From Actinomycetes bacterium (GTDB taxonomy: Bacteria; Actinomycetota; Actinomycetes; Actinomycetales; Cellulomonadaceae), in assembly GCA_023432565.1 (NCBI GenBank), contig JAEYUL010000125.1:1-40764 (forward strand): 40,764 nucleotides of DNA, given 5' to 3'. The notes below the pieces were generated by a model. It saw only the letters and a list, made by a program, of their open reading frames with translations. It made no database searches and was not told the origin of the DNA. How positions within the stretch are numbered: position 1 is the first letter of the stretch; the number at the start of each line of letters is the position of its first letter. Below are positions 40,688 to 40,764 of the stretch, piece after piece. The translations under genes and the position numbers were made by a program.

Positions 40688-40764
40688 TGAGAACACTCTC
40701 CAGCACGCTCAGGGACAGGGCGGGGGACTCACCGGTGTTGACCTCGACCGGCTGTGAGGTGTGC
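40668..40764 (-). CDS. DUF742 protein (CvnC-like), C-terminal 31 residues only
   Basis: The minus frame entering at the window edge reads TSQPVEVNTGESPALSLSVL, then ESVLNGISAL and TGA at 40670. This is the usual DUF742 C-terminus, and it precedes a CvnD GTPase as in conservons. The rest lies outside the window. It overlaps the GTPase start, so translation is coupled. Confidence 0.8.
   Translation of the reverse strand, partial: HTSQPVEVNTGESPALSLSVLESVLNGISAL

Overview
The window is GC-rich DNA that reads as an actinobacterium. A Cellulomonas-like member of the Micrococcales fits best: glycogen phosphorylase, a conservon-type GTPase, DUF5997, SHOCT proteins and many GTG starts. The genus is inference. 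At least a dozen genes have a TAnnnT-like hexamer 5-7 nt before the chosen ATG or GTG and no clear Shine-Dalgarno, so leaderless transcripts look common.

Layout. 1-2033: 3'-truncated gene for a large secreted protein with Ig-like repeats (minus). 2297-12509: housekeeping and metabolic genes (trmB, a LysR-substrate-domain protein with DUF5997, an aldo/keto reductase with its MerR regulator, glgP, tRNA-Arg, YqeY, a methyltransferase, tRNA-Ser(GCU), a ThrE exporter, YchJ). 12953-17506: a DHA2 transporter with a long C-rich leader, a YdeI-like protein, an RNB ribonuclease and a polysaccharide deacetylase. 17567-27043: a stress-module-like cluster of SHOCT membrane protein, small membrane protein, cation P-type ATPase plus MFS pump, MalT-like LuxR regulator, DUF6325 fusion and second SHOCT protein. 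A shared dyad, CACCC-N5-GGGTG, lies in three promoter regions of this cluster.

27201-36639 is accessory DNA at tRNA-Ser(UGA). The intact tRNA is at 36549-36639. Copies of its 3' part at 27201 and 29756 mark two adjacent insertions. The outer one (27201-29755) is a remnant with a lipoprotein gene, a secreted-protein gene broken by a stop codon and an unidentified fragment. The inner one (29756-36607) looks like an intact small integrative island. It has a tyrosine integrase, an excisionase-like protein, 11-bp-phased arm-site candidates at both ends and at the int promoter, and five 22-bp repeats plus a 31-bp palindrome. It also carries an SOS-box-controlled zinc-ribbon gene, an ART-fold-like small protein, an operon of secreted protein, S8 protease lipoprotein and cytosolic protein, and a tnpB remnant with its right-end hairpin.

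36640-40764: two related long hairpins, a secreted protein, DUF2252 with a tandemly repeated 3' flank, a PIN-domain protein lacking one acidic residue, and the last two genes (DUF742, GTPase) of a conservon running off the right edge. The most interesting items are the CACCC-N5-GGGTG regulon candidate and the inner island with its repeat array, SOS box and protease operon.
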